Assembly: GCF_020523925.1 (NCBI RefSeq)
Contig: NZ_JAJAPW010000007.1
Span: 1-64,000 of the forward strand
Reading direction: 5' to 3'
Source of the DNA: Neotamlana laminarinivorans
Lineage (GTDB): Bacteria > Bacteroidota > Bacteroidia > Flavobacteriales > Flavobacteriaceae
DNA: 64,000 nt
The notes below the pieces were generated by a model. That model had not been told where the DNA came from and did no database searches. It saw only the letters and a list, made by a program, of their open reading frames with translations. The position numbers were made by a program, and so were the translations under genes. Shown here piece after piece: positions 27,812-36,564 of this stretch; position 1 is the first letter of the stretch, and each line of letters opens with the position of its first letter.

Positions 27812-29284
27812 ATGAACGCACATCTTAACAAAATAGTAGGAGAGGGACTAACCTACGACGACGTTTTATTAGTTCCAGCTTTCTCCGAAGTTTTACCTCG
27901 CGAAGTAAACATTCAAACAAAATTTACAAGAAACATTACCATTAATGTGCCTATTATTTCGGCGGCTATGGATACTGTAACCGAAAGTAAAATGGCTATT
28001 GCTATGGCGCAAGAAGGTGGTATTGGTGTGCTTCATAAAAACATGACTATAGAGCAACAAGCACTAAAAGTACGTCGTGTTAAACGTGCCGAAAGCGGTA
28101 TGATTCTAGATCCCGTTACTTTACCGTTAACAGCTAAAGTTAGAGATGCTAAGCAAAATATGGCAGAACATGGTATTGGCGGTATTCCTATTACAGACGA
28201 TAACGGTATTTTAAAAGGGATTGTTACAAACCGTGATTTACGTTTTGAGCATGATGACGAAAGATTGATTACCGATGTTATGACCAGTGAAAACTTAGTA
28301 ACTGCAGGTGTTGGTACATCGTTGGTTGATGCTGAAGCAATTCTTCAAAAACATAAAATTGAAAAACTACTTATTGTAGACGATAATTATAAACTTACAG
28401 GTTTAATTACGTTTAGAGATATTACTAAATTAACACTTAAACCTATTGCTAATAAAGATGAATTTGGGCGTTTACGTGTAGCCGCTGCCATTGGTGTAAC
28501 TGGCGATGCTGTAGAGCGTGCTGAAGCTTTAGTAAATGCAGGTGTTGATGCTGTAGTTATCGATACGGCTCATGGGCATACAAAAGGTGTTGTTGGTGTT
28601 TTAAAAGCTATAAAAGAAAAATTTCCAACACTTGAAGTTATTGTAGGAAACATTGCAACGGGTGCTGCTGCTAAATATTTAGTTGAAGCTGGAGCCGATG
28701 CTGTAAAAGTAGGTATTGGTCCAGGGTCTATTTGTACAACGCGTGTGGTTGCTGGTGTTGGTTTTCCTCAGTTTTCTGCGGTGTTAGAAGTAGCTGCGGC
28801 TATAAAAGGTAGCGGTGTTCCAGTAATTGCCGATGGAGGAATTCGTTATACAGGCGATATACCTAAAGCTATTGCAGCTGGAGCCGATTGTGTGATGTTA
28901 GGTTCGCTTTTAGCAGGTACAAAAGAATCTCCAGGTGAAACTATTATTTATGAAGGACGTAAGTTTAAGTCTTACCGCGGCATGGGATCGGTTGAAGCGA
29001 TGAAAGAAGGTAGTAAAGACCGTTATTTCCAAGATGTTGAAGACGATATAAAAAAATTAGTTCCAGAAGGAATTGTAGGTCGTGTACCATATAAAGGTGA
29101 ATTGTTTGAAAGTATTCACCAATTTATTGGCGGTTTACGTGCAGGTATGGGATATTGCGGTGCTAAAGATATTGAAACCTTAAAAGAAACAGGTCAGTTT
29201 GTAAAAATTACAGCTAGTGGTATTAACGAAAGTCATCCGCACGATGTAACCATTACTAAAGAATCTCCTAATTATTCTAGATAA
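27812..29284 (+). CDS. guaB: Inosine-5'-monophosphate dehydrogenase
   Basis: 490 residues, full length. It converts IMP to XMP with NAD+, the committed step of guanine nucleotide synthesis. Visible: [17 protein letters not shown] at the N-terminus, two CBS domains (about 95-205), the catalytic loop [13 protein letters not shown] with Cys near residue 304, [20 protein letters not shown], and the flap segment [11 protein letters not shown] hairpin sits between the promoter and the ATG. It is monocistronic, closed by a terminator shared with the convergent hydrolase gene. Confidence 0.97.
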   Translation: MNAHLNKIVGEGLTYDDVLLVPAFSEVLPREVNIQTKFTRNITINVPIISAAMDTVTESKMAIAMAQEGGIGVLHKNMTIEQQALKVRRVKRAESGMILDPVTLPLTAKVRDAKQNMAEHGIGGIPITDDNGILKGIVTNRDLRFEHDDERLITDVMTSENLVTAGVGTSLVDAEAILQKHKIEKLLIVDDNYKLTGLITFRDITKLTLKPIANKDEFGRLRVAAAIGVTGDAVERAEALVNAGVDAVVIDTAHGHTKGVVGVLKAIKEKFPTLEVIVGNIATGAAAKYLVEAGADAVKVGIGPGSICTTRVVAGVGFPQFSAVLEVAAAIKGSGVPVIADGGIRYTGDIPKAIAAGADCVMLGSLLAGTKESPGETIIYEGRKFKSYRGMGSVEAMKEGSKDRYFQDVEDDIKKLVPEGIVGRVPYKGELFESIHQFIGGLRAGMGYCGAKDIETLKETGQFVKITASGINESHPHDVTITKESPNYSR

Positions 29285-29307
29285 TACTAGATGATATGAT
29301 TATATAA

Positions 29308-29341
29308 AAAAAGGCTTGAGTTTTACTCAAGCCTTTTTTTA
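29308..29341. terminator. Bidirectional terminator between guaB and the PqqB-like gene
   Basis: AAAGGCTTGAG (29310-29320) pairs with CTCAAGCCTTT (29326-29336), flanked by an A run on the left and a T run on the right, so it can work on both strands. The minus-strand gene's stop codon lies at its edge. Confidence 0.9.
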
Positions 29342-30316
29342 TAGCTTATAAATATCATGAATTTGGGCAATATTAAAGCCTGCTTTTATAACAGTTTGCG
29401 CTTCTTCACTATTTAAATTAATTACAGGATTGGTGTGATTAAAATGAATAAATATAATTTTGTTTTTTTCAGAAAGTGGTAAGTTCTTAAATAAATCTAA
29501 GCTTTCTTGAATAAACGGATGCGGAATTGTAGACATATCGCGGTTATTTAACTCTTTACCACTAAAAAATGTGGCATCAACAAAGGCGTAGTCTACAGTT
29601 TTAATTTCTTCAATAATACTTTTTTTCCATTTACTCCATTTATCAATGTCTGGGATAAATAAAGCGGATTTGTTTTTACCTTTTATTTTGTAGCCAACCG
29701 TTTCGGAATACTCGTCTCTGTGTGGTACTAAAAAAGGCGTAACGTTTAAGTTATTGGTTAAAGTTATAGTTTGCTCATCTTGAATATCTTTTAAAATAAT
29801 ATCTTCAGTTTTAACTAACTGACTCCAAGGTCCGTTGCTTTCTAAAAATGTTTTCATTTTAGGCATGGCAAAAACAGGAACTTTACTGGCATTCATAGCT
29901 TCTTTACCCAAATACATTAAGCCCGTATAATGCCCAATGTGTGCATGTGTTAAAAATATGCCATCAGGAATTTCGTTGGTGTTTTTTATGTTTGGATTAA
30001 CAAGCGCCTTAGTTTGGGTTACAAAATCGGGTGAAGCTTCAAACATATATTTCTTTTTAAATTCATTATCAATTAAACCTAAAGAAACTACCTGTCTGTT
30101 TTTATCTGGATTATTAAAAAGTGTTTTGCAGCAATCTTTTTGGCAACCAATTTGTGGCGAACCGGCATCTTGGATGGTTCCAAGAATTATTATAGCTGTT
30201 TCATTTGAGTTTATTTGGGGTGTTGAGGTTTTTGTATTGGATTTCGCGATGTTTTTTTCTTTACATGAAAAAGATATTAGTATTACTAAAAGGAGTGCTA
30301 TACGAGTTCGGTTCAT
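29339..30316 (-). CDS. PqqB-like MBL fold metallo-hydrolase lipoprotein
   Basis: 325 residues with a lipoprotein signal (lipobox LISFSCKE, Cys18). The metallo-beta-lactamase fold shows FLTHAHIGHYTGLMYLG near residue 122, PHRDEYSETVGY near 200, and IFIHFNHTNP near 290. The GTIQDAGSPQIGCQKDCC segment near residue 47 matches PqqB-type proteins. Known PqqB acts in PQQ synthesis, but no other pqq gene is present and this one is secreted as a lipoprotein, so another hydrolase or oxidase role is likely. The substrate is unknown. Confidence 0.87.
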   Translation of the reverse strand: MNRTRIALLLVILISFSCKEKNIAKSNTKTSTPQINSNETAIIILGTIQDAGSPQIGCQKDCCKTLFNNPDKNRQVVSLGLIDNEFKKKYMFEASPDFVTQTKALVNPNIKNTNEIPDGIFLTHAHIGHYTGLMYLGKEAMNASKVPVFAMPKMKTFLESNGPWSQLVKTEDIILKDIQDEQTITLTNNLNVTPFLVPHRDEYSETVGYKIKGKNKSALFIPDIDKWSKWKKSIIEEIKTVDYAFVDATFFSGKELNNRDMSTIPHPFIQESLDLFKNLPLSEKNKIIFIHFNHTNPVINLNSEEAQTVIKAGFNIAQIHDIYKL

Positions 30317-30383
30317 TTTATAAACGTTTTATGATTTGCCAAGTTATTAAAATTGAAAACAAGTATGCAATGGGTGTAAATAA

Positions 30384-30415
30384 AAAAAGCAACTAAATTA
30401 ATAGTTGCTTTTTTT
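30384..30415 (-). terminator. Terminator of the metal-uptake operon
   Basis: AAAAGCAACTA (30385-30395) pairs with TAGTTGCTTTT (30402-30412), loop AATTAA, with A and T runs on either side. It lies 23 bases downstream of the lipoprotein stop codon on the minus strand. Confidence 0.82.
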
Positions 30416-30437
30416 AACTGTATTACAAAAAAATTTT

Positions 30438-31016
30438 TTAAGTGAAAACTACCTCAATAGCGAAAGTTACTTCTACGTCTGTGCTACCACCTGCATCTTC
30501 AGAAGTTCCATCGTTTGGTTTTGTAGGTTCGTGCTTTAAAACAATAGTTAAAGAACCTGTACCTGCTTCACCTGTTGTTAAAGATGTGTCAATTCCAATT
30601 GGGTTACCGTCTTCATCAACATCGTTTTTTGTGATTACGATATCTGAAATGGTAGAAGTATAGAAAAATTCGTGCTCGTCACCTTCTTCTTCAACTTCTT
30701 CAGTAATGTCTTCAGCAGGATCTTCTGTTTCGTTTAATAATTGAATAGAACCAGAATACTGAGTATTAGCTACAAAACTTCCAGAAACTTCAGTAGTTCC
30801 GTCTGCACCACCATCACCGTCTAAATCTTCAAAAGTAAGGGTTACCGTGTTTCCATTTGCATCTTCTAGGGTATAAATAACTGTTGTTATAAGTTCTTCT
30901 TCGTGTTCGTGATCATCATCGTGATCGTCGTCACTAGAACAGCTAACTAAGGCTAAACTAGAGATAAAAAATAAGGCTAATAATTTTATTGTTTTTAATG
31001 AATTTATTTTTTTCAT
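30438..31016 (-). CDS. His/Asp-rich lipoprotein of a metal-receptor operon
   Basis: 192 residues. The lipobox LALVSCSS (Cys26) is followed at once by DDDHDDDHEHEEE, a cluster of His and acidic residues suited to binding zinc or copper. The rest is beta-rich and Asp-rich (EDLDGDGGADG, KNDVDEDGNPIGID). Related proteins in this family of bacteria are annotated only by fold. It is encoded ten bases after a TonB receptor, which it probably serves as a surface metal-capturing partner. The metal assignment is inference from composition and context. Confidence 0.78.
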   Translation of the reverse strand: MKKINSLKTIKLLALFFISSLALVSCSSDDDHDDDHEHEEELITTVIYTLEDANGNTVTLTFEDLDGDGGADGTTEVSGSFVANTQYSGSIQLLNETEDPAEDITEEVEEEGDEHEFFYTSTISDIVITKNDVDEDGNPIGIDTSLTTGEAGTGSLTIVLKHEPTKPNDGTSEDAGGSTDVEVTFAIEVVFT

Positions 31017-31026
31017 GATTTTTGTT

Positions 31027-33426
31027 TTAATAATTTATTTTGATTTTTAAGTTAAAGTTTCTTCCTAATTCATCGCCAAAATACCTCAGTCTATTAAGGT
31101 ATTCTCTGTACGATGTGTTGAAAATATTTTCAACGTTAAATTCAACTTTTAAAGTTCCGGTTTTAAATGCTTTAAAATTAGCAGAACTGTTAAAACCGAA
31201 TAGAGAGTAGGCCGAAGGCGGTGTACTAATATCTACATAAACATAATCGTCTACAGTAGCATTGTAAGTGTAAAAATTGTAATCTGGATATCTTTTTTGT
31301 TGTAATACAGTTTTGTGGTTTAAACTAATAGATAACTGATTTAAATTTTTGTTATAATAAGTAATACTATTAGAAAAATTTGTGGATGGCATTTGTATAA
31401 GCGGAATATCATCGGTTAAATTATCGCCTTGAAGTAAGCTTATACTGCCACTATAATTAAATTTTGAGTTTAGTTTTACATCTAAATCTACATCAATACC
31501 AAAAATTCTGGCATCAACTTGTTCGTATTCCCAAACCGGAAATGCACCACGAACAGTGGTAGTTATGCCAGCAGGTATTAATTGAATGTAGTTGTTTATA
31601 GCATTGTAATATGGGCTAATGGTAAAACCAAATTTTTGACTGTTACGCTGTAAGGAGAACATAAATTTATTGGCTACTTCTTTACCAATGGTTAATTTTC
31701 CTGTTTCAATTCTAGCGGCACTATGGTGTAAACCATCACTAAATAATTCTGATGGATTTGGCATTCTAGAGGCTAATCCGTAGTTAAAAAATAGTTCGAA
31801 ATCATTACTAAAATGCCTAGTGTAACCTAAGTTTGCAGAAAAATTATGAAACGTAAATTCTGGATAGGTTAATGTTTCTGAATTATCAGTTGTTCCAGAT
31901 TCAAATTCTGGGAATAACTCATCATAATTGTAAGTTTCTTCCCAATCTGTGGTATTATACCATTTTACGGCTTCAATTCTAGAAAAGTCATATCGGACAC
32001 CTGCACTAATATCATTAAACAAGTCCATTTTATAGTTTGCTGTAGCATAAACGCCGGCATCATATTTTTCGTAATCTGGAATAAGCGGGCTAACACCGGT
32101 TCCTGAAATTGCGTCGTTTTGCTGAAAGCGTAATAAAAAGCCTGTGTTTATCTCAAAATCATCAATAGCATCAATTAATAAGTTGGGCTGAAATGAAGTT
32201 GTAAATAACCTTAAATCTATTACAGGTGTATCGCTATAATCGCCTCTTCTTAAATCGTATTCTTTTCTACGGTTTATTTGAAAGTCGTATTGCGCAGTTA
32301 GTTTTCCTATGCCTTTAAATCGCTTGTAAGCTTCTACTTTTGCTAAATGATGTAAAATACTTTGCTTTGGATAATCTATGGTATATGAAAAATCGTCCGC
32401 TATACTTGGTTCTTCATTATTAATAGCTGTAACCAAATCGTTTACATTACCAATGTGCGACGACTTTAGTATGGCAAACTCGTTACTTACAATACTATAA
32501 TAGGCATTAAAACCTTTTTCAAAGCTATTGTAACCCATAGTTAATGAGGTGTTTATGCTTTGAACACCTGTGTTGGTTAAATAATAATTTGGCGCTTTAA
32601 AATCTCCAAACCGTTTAAAACTTGCTTGTAATTTTGCATAATAACCAGATTTGTAGGTTTTTATTATTTCAGAATTAATAATACCTCCATTACCGTTAGA
32701 GTTTAACGAAATTAATGAGCTACCAAATAAACTATCAATAGCAGCATACTTTTTTGGTTTAATTAAAATTAAACCACCAATGGCATCACTACCATATTTT
32801 AAAGTATTGGCTCCTTTTACAACTTCAATACTATTACTAGCATTTATATCTATATTAGGAGCATGCTCGTCGCCCCATTCTTGGTCAAACAAACGCACAT
32901 TATTATTAATAATTAAAAGACGGCTACTGTGTAAACCATGAATTATAGGTTTTACAATAGTGTTGCCTGTGTTTAACGACGAGACGCCACTAATGGTGTT
33001 TAGAGCGTCCCCTAAAGACTTATCTGCAAAATTATCAATGGTTTGTTGTTTTATAGATTGTTCTATACTTGTTGTTTCTGTTCTTGTGTTTGCACTTACA
33101 ACAACTTCGTCAAGTTCATCTAAATGGTGCTCTAAAAAAATAGTTTGAAAAGGCATTTCCTCAATATTAACCGTTATTGTTTTGGTTTCACAGCTTAAAT
33201 GAGAGATTTCAATTTTTATACTTTTATCGCAAATATTTGTTAGGGTAAATTTTCCGTTAATATCGGTAACAGCGTAAGTGTTTGTGTTTATAATCTTAAT
33301 TACAGCTTTTTCAATAGGTGTTGCGTTATGAAAATCTATGACTTCACCTTTTAAAATGTATTTGCAATTTTGACTTATAACAACCGTACTAACTAGAAAA
33401 CATATTGCTATTAATATATTTTTCAT
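31027..33426 (-). CDS. TonB-dependent receptor, probably for zinc or copper
   Basis: 799 residues. Signal peptide ends near VVISQ (19); a CarboxypepD-regulatory-like domain spans about 25-100, then a plug (ALNTISGVSSLNTGNTIV, HGLHSSRLLIINNNVRLFD) and a barrel ending NFNLKIKINY. In the plug, QEWGDEHAPNID resembles the acidic/His loop of zinc receptors of the ZnuD type. Its neighbours are a His-rich lipoprotein downstream (10 bases) and a small His/Cys protein upstream (40 bases), all on one strand. Zinc or copper as ligand is inferred. Confidence 0.88.
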   Translation of the reverse strand: MKNILIAICFLVSTVVISQNCKYILKGEVIDFHNATPIEKAVIKIINTNTYAVTDINGKFTLTNICDKSIKIEISHLSCETKTITVNIEEMPFQTIFLEHHLDELDEVVVSANTRTETTSIEQSIKQQTIDNFADKSLGDALNTISGVSSLNTGNTIVKPIIHGLHSSRLLIINNNVRLFDQEWGDEHAPNIDINASNSIEVVKGANTLKYGSDAIGGLILIKPKKYAAIDSLFGSSLISLNSNGNGGIINSEIIKTYKSGYYAKLQASFKRFGDFKAPNYYLTNTGVQSINTSLTMGYNSFEKGFNAYYSIVSNEFAILKSSHIGNVNDLVTAINNEEPSIADDFSYTIDYPKQSILHHLAKVEAYKRFKGIGKLTAQYDFQINRRKEYDLRRGDYSDTPVIDLRLFTTSFQPNLLIDAIDDFEINTGFLLRFQQNDAISGTGVSPLIPDYEKYDAGVYATANYKMDLFNDISAGVRYDFSRIEAVKWYNTTDWEETYNYDELFPEFESGTTDNSETLTYPEFTFHNFSANLGYTRHFSNDFELFFNYGLASRMPNPSELFSDGLHHSAARIETGKLTIGKEVANKFMFSLQRNSQKFGFTISPYYNAINNYIQLIPAGITTTVRGAFPVWEYEQVDARIFGIDVDLDVKLNSKFNYSGSISLLQGDNLTDDIPLIQMPSTNFSNSITYYNKNLNQLSISLNHKTVLQQKRYPDYNFYTYNATVDDYVYVDISTPPSAYSLFGFNSSANFKAFKTGTLKVEFNVENIFNTSYREYLNRLRYFGDELGRNFNLKIKINY

Positions 33427-33466
33427 TAATTAATATGAATGATTACTAAATCAGTTTTAATTATAA

Positions 33467-33808
33467 TTATGAAATAATAGTAGGAGGGGCTCTTAAAGAA
33501 AAAGATAAATGTTGATGATTTACTAAGAAGTTGTATGTTTTAGCTGGTATTTTATTTGAAGCTAAAACATTTAAATAAGTAAAAGTTTGTGTAGGAAGCG
33601 TGAAAAAATGATTAAGTGGGAATTTTTGAAAATCGCAATCAAAATCTGTTTTGTGAATATGTGTTGAAGCACTTTTAGTGCAACAAACATTTATGTGCTC
33701 ATGATGCTCAAAAATATGATTTAACTTAACTGCCGTAGGGGCAAACAAGGCACCTATAACTACAAGAGTTAAAATTTTAAAAGCAATATGTTTAGCTATT
33801 TTATTCAC
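33467..33808 (-). CDS. Small His/Cys membrane protein of the metal-receptor operon
   Basis: 113 residues with an N-terminal hydrophobic segment (ILTLVVIGALFAPTAVKL, about 12-29) followed by a metal-binding-looking motif HIFEHHEHINVCC (about 31-43) and THIHKTDFDCDF. A tail ends LRAPPTIIS. Such small proteins often precede TonB receptors for transition metals in this phylum. It overlaps the DUF6787 gene by eight bases at its 5' end, which indicates coupled translation. The biochemical role is not established; metal sensing or transfer is a reasonable guess. Confidence 0.72.
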   Translation of the reverse strand: MNKIAKHIAFKILTLVVIGALFAPTAVKLNHIFEHHEHINVCCTKSASTHIHKTDFDCDFQKFPLNHFFTLPTQTFTYLNVLASNKIPAKTYNFLVNHQHLSFSLRAPPTIIS

Positions 33809-34127
33809 TATCCTTTAAAAACTTGAATCCTAATCTTCGAAGCATTTTTTTTTCGAAATTCCAGAAAAATTTGTGCTGTCCAAAAATCCAGCCAAAAAAC
33901 ACTAGTAAAAATTGGTAAACAACGAAAAGCAAAAGTATACGAATTACCCAGTAAAAAAAAGGATTTAACGTTTCTGTAGTAATATTTAAGAAATTTAAAA
34001 TGGGTTTACCTATATAAGAAGCTGTAGAACCTGTTATGGCAAATACAATAAAGATAATGGCTATTTGCCAATTACTTGTAATGCCCCAACGCTCTTTTAA
34101 CTTTTTCAATTTTGAAATTTTTACCAA
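33801..34127 (-). CDS. DUF6787 family membrane protein
   Basis: 108 residues with two predicted membrane helices (IAIIFIVFAITGSTASYIG and WVIRILLLFVVYQFLLVFFGW). The N-terminal LKERWGITSNWQ and C-terminal GQHKFFWNFEKKMLRRLGF segments are conserved features of this flavobacterial family as I recall it. Function unknown. It lies 16 bases after the DUF6146 gene and overlaps the next gene by eight bases, so it is inside the same minus-strand transcript as the metal receptor, although the link may be only positional. Confidence 0.75.
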   Translation of the reverse strand: MVKISKLKKLKERWGITSNWQIAIIFIVFAITGSTASYIGKPILNFLNITTETLNPFFYWVIRILLLFVVYQFLLVFFGWIFGQHKFFWNFEKKMLRRLGFKFLKDSE

Positions 34128-34143
34128 AAATAAGTAAAAGCAT

Positions 34144-34584
34144 TTAAATTCTGGGGGTAAAGCTCCCCAACCTTTGGTTATATTTTAATTGAAAATAAAT
34201 AAAGTAGTTATATAGTTTGTAATTTACTTCGTATCCATAATCTATATTAGGCTGATAATCTATTTGTAATTCGTAAAGATTCGTATTGTAACGAAAGGGT
34301 TGGTTAACGCGTTGGTTCCATTCAACTACGTATTGGTAGTTTCTGGTCTCCATGTATTGTTGTGAATAAAAACCTTCAGGTCTGGCTGTACTGACTAGCC
34401 AGGTATTAAAACCTGGTTCTATTATTATAATTTCGTATTCTACTTTATCACTAGAAATTTTAACGGTATCGTTTTCTTTTATGTTTTGTAAGCGTTCGTT
34501 TTTTTGTGCAATAGATGTTTTTGATGTGTTACAATTAAATATAAAAGCACTACATATTATAATTATTAAACTTAGATTTTTCAT
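34144..34584 (-). CDS. DUF6146 family lipoprotein
   Basis: 146 residues from ATG 34584; a longer frame back to 34665 begins in the preceding terminator and lacks a signal peptide, so it is rejected. The lipobox AFIFNCNT (Cys18) marks a lipoprotein. The body carries the family's strongly conserved stretch: YEIIIIEPGFNTWLVS, FYSQQYMETRN, EWNQRVNQPFRY and the very aromatic DYGYEVNYKLYNYFIYFQ. Function is unknown. It is the first gene of the minus-strand operon that runs through DUF6787 to the metal receptor. Confidence 0.85.
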   Translation of the reverse strand: MKNLSLIIIICSAFIFNCNTSKTSIAQKNERLQNIKENDTVKISSDKVEYEIIIIEPGFNTWLVSTARPEGFYSQQYMETRNYQYVVEWNQRVNQPFRYNTNLYELQIDYQPNIDYGYEVNYKLYNYFIYFQLKYNQRLGSFTPRI

Positions 34585-34649
34585 AATAATTTTTATCTTA
34601 AAATTACAAGAATTATGCTTTAAGTTAACTGTTTTATAGGTGTTTAACA

Positions 34650-34684
34650 AAAAAGAGTTAAGCAAAATGCTTAACTCTTTTATA
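34650..34684 (-). terminator. Terminator after the DUF937 gene
   Basis: AAAAGAGTTAAGCA (34651-34664) pairs with TGCTTAACTCTTTT (34668-34681), a 14-bp stem with a 3-base loop, with A/T runs on both sides. It lies 23 bases past the stop codon of the DUF937 gene on the minus strand. Confidence 0.9.
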
Positions 34685-34706
34685 TTCTATATTATTAAAT
34701 GGGAAA

Positions 34707-35342
34707 TTATTTACCAAAAAGCCCGCCTAATAAACCGCCAAGACCGCCTTTCTTTTTACTACCTCCAAGTACCATTCCAGCTACATCATCAACTACACTA
34801 CCGTCTCCATCGGCATCAAGAATAGACTCTAAAAAGCTTTGTTCTTGTCCAGCAGAGCTACCACCAATTAAGCCTCCCAATAAATCGGTTATTCCACTGG
34901 CGTTACTTACATTGTTTTGTTGTGTTTGCTTACCTAAAACACCCATTAAAATAGGGGCAGCAACTTTTAATATTTGAGAAACAGAACCAGCATCCATTCC
35001 AGATTTAGCACCTAAAGTACTTGCAACAGCTTGTTCTTTGCTTCCTAATACATGTCCTAGAATTTTACTACCGTCGTTTAAAACGTTATCATCAACACCA
35101 CCGTTAAATAAACCACCTAAGTTATCTAAAATACTACCATCATGTTTACTGCTTAAAGCACTCATTAAACCAGCAGCGCCTTCTGGAGTAGAGGCATTAC
35201 GTTTCATAGCTTGCATTAAAACTGGTAAAGCCATTGTTAATACGCTTTGAGTTTTTTCTTGAGGTTGGTTGGTTTGGCCAGCAACGCCACTTATTAAAGT
35301 TTTTCCTAGGTCGCTGTTTAATAAATCTAAAATTCCAGACAT
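34707..35342 (-). CDS. DUF937 domain protein
   Basis: 211 residues without a signal peptide. The N-terminal 150 residues match DUF937/YidB-like proteins: MSGILDLLNSDLGKTLISGVA, GILMGVLGK-like PILMGVLGKQTQQ and repeated GGL turns. A DADGDGSVVDD loop (about 176-186) looks like a calcium site, and the tail is Gly/Lys-rich (SKKKGGLGGLLGGLFGK). Function is unknown. It has its own terminator and sits after serA in the same direction; a terminator separates the two. Confidence 0.88.
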   Translation of the reverse strand: MSGILDLLNSDLGKTLISGVAGQTNQPQEKTQSVLTMALPVLMQAMKRNASTPEGAAGLMSALSSKHDGSILDNLGGLFNGGVDDNVLNDGSKILGHVLGSKEQAVASTLGAKSGMDAGSVSQILKVAAPILMGVLGKQTQQNNVSNASGITDLLGGLIGGSSAGQEQSFLESILDADGDGSVVDDVAGMVLGGSKKKGGLGGLLGGLFGK

Positions 35343-35391
35343 GTTATTTTTATGTTTTTAATTGTTAAACAAAATGGGTTATCCAATTTAC

Positions 35392-35424
35392 AAAAAAAGT
35401 CCTAACCATTTATAGTTAGGACTC
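35392..35424 (-). terminator. Terminator after serA
   Basis: AGTCCTAAC (35399-35407) pairs with GTTAGGACT (35415-35423). On the minus strand the hairpin is followed by the T run complementary to the A run at 35392-35398. It lies 34 bases after the serA stop codon. Confidence 0.85.
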
Positions 35425-35457
35425 AAATATACCATATAGGTCACATTTTATTTTTTG

Positions 35458-36408
35458 TTATCCAAGAATACTAATAATTTGTGTAGCTAATTCTGCACCA
35501 ATTCTGTCCTGAGCTTCGTTTGTTGCAGCACCAGTGTGTGGTGTTAACGACAACGCAGGATTCATTAATAATTGCATTTCTGGTTTAGGCTCTTTTTCAA
35601 AAACGTCTAAAGCAGCTCTTGCTACTTTACCGCTTTCAATAGCTTTTACTAAAGCTACCTCGTTTAATACACCACCACGAGCGGCATTTGCAATAATAAC
35701 ACCATCTTTCATCATGTTAAATTCAGCTTCATCAATTACATAATCTTTTTGTGCTGGTACGTGTAATGTTAAAAAGTCTGCTTGTTTTAAAACATCTTCT
35801 TTAGATATTGTTTTGATTTCGAAGTTAACTTTTTGTCCGTCGAAAAACTCTAACTCTAAATTAGCTTCTTCCATAAACGGATCAAAAGCAACAACTTTCA
35901 TGCCGGCACCAAGAGCTACTTTTGCTGTAGCTTGACCAATACGACCAAATCCTAGAACACCTAGTGTTTTTCCTTTTAATTCTGTTCCTTTAGCATAAGC
36001 TTTTTTAAGGCCTTTAAAGTTACTATCGCCTTCTAAAGGCATTTCGCGATTAGCGTTATGTAAAAAACGGGCTAAACCGTAAAGGTGACCAAAAACTAGT
36101 TCGGCAACCGAATGCGATGAAGCAGCAGGTGTATTAATTACACTTAAGCCTTTTTCACGGGCATACTCTACATCAATATTATCCATACCAACGCCACCAC
36201 GACCAATAATTTTAAGGTTTGGGCAAGCATCAATTAAATCTTTTCTAACTTTTGTGGCACTACGAACTAATAATACCGAAATATTATTTTCATTAATATA
36301 ATTAATTAGTTGTTCTTGTGCTACTGTAGTTGTAGATACTTCGTATCCTGCTTTTTCTAATGCATCAATTCCACTTTGTGAAACACCATCGTTTGCTAAT
36401 ACTTTCAT
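35458..36408 (-). CDS. serA: D-3-phosphoglycerate dehydrogenase (short D-2-hydroxyacid dehydrogenase)
   Basis: 316 residues. It oxidises 3-phosphoglycerate at the start of serine synthesis. The NAD Rossmann motif GVLGFGRIGQATAKVALGAG lies near residue 151. Catalytic positions are in RGGVLNEVAL (Arg near 245), FEKEPKP (Glu) and LTPHTGAATNEAQ (His near 293). It lacks the C-terminal ACT domain of longer SerA proteins, so serine feedback through that domain is absent. serC lies 156 bases upstream on the same strand, which supports the serine role over other 2-hydroxyacid substrates. Confidence 0.9.
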   Translation of the reverse strand: MKVLANDGVSQSGIDALEKAGYEVSTTTVAQEQLINYINENNISVLLVRSATKVRKDLIDACPNLKIIGRGGVGMDNIDVEYAREKGLSVINTPAASSHSVAELVFGHLYGLARFLHNANREMPLEGDSNFKGLKKAYAKGTELKGKTLGVLGFGRIGQATAKVALGAGMKVVAFDPFMEEANLELEFFDGQKVNFEIKTISKEDVLKQADFLTLHVPAQKDYVIDEAEFNMMKDGVIIANAARGGVLNEVALVKAIESGKVARAALDVFEKEPKPEMQLLMNPALSLTPHTGAATNEAQDRIGAELATQIISILG

Positions 36409-36564
36409 TATTTAGGTTTAATGTTTAAAGTTTAAATTTTTAAGCTTAATAAGCTTAAAGTTTATAACTTAAATTTTATATTTATTTATTGTTATTATTA
36501 AGAACAATTTTGTGGAGACTTATCTCTTAGTTCGAAATAACTAGTTAGCTTTAATTAAAAATGT

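Noticed and set aside
34699-34977. 92-codon plus-strand frame rich in Pro and Ser
   Set aside because: Mirror of the Gly/Lys-rich tail of the DUF937 protein; low-complexity antisense frame.
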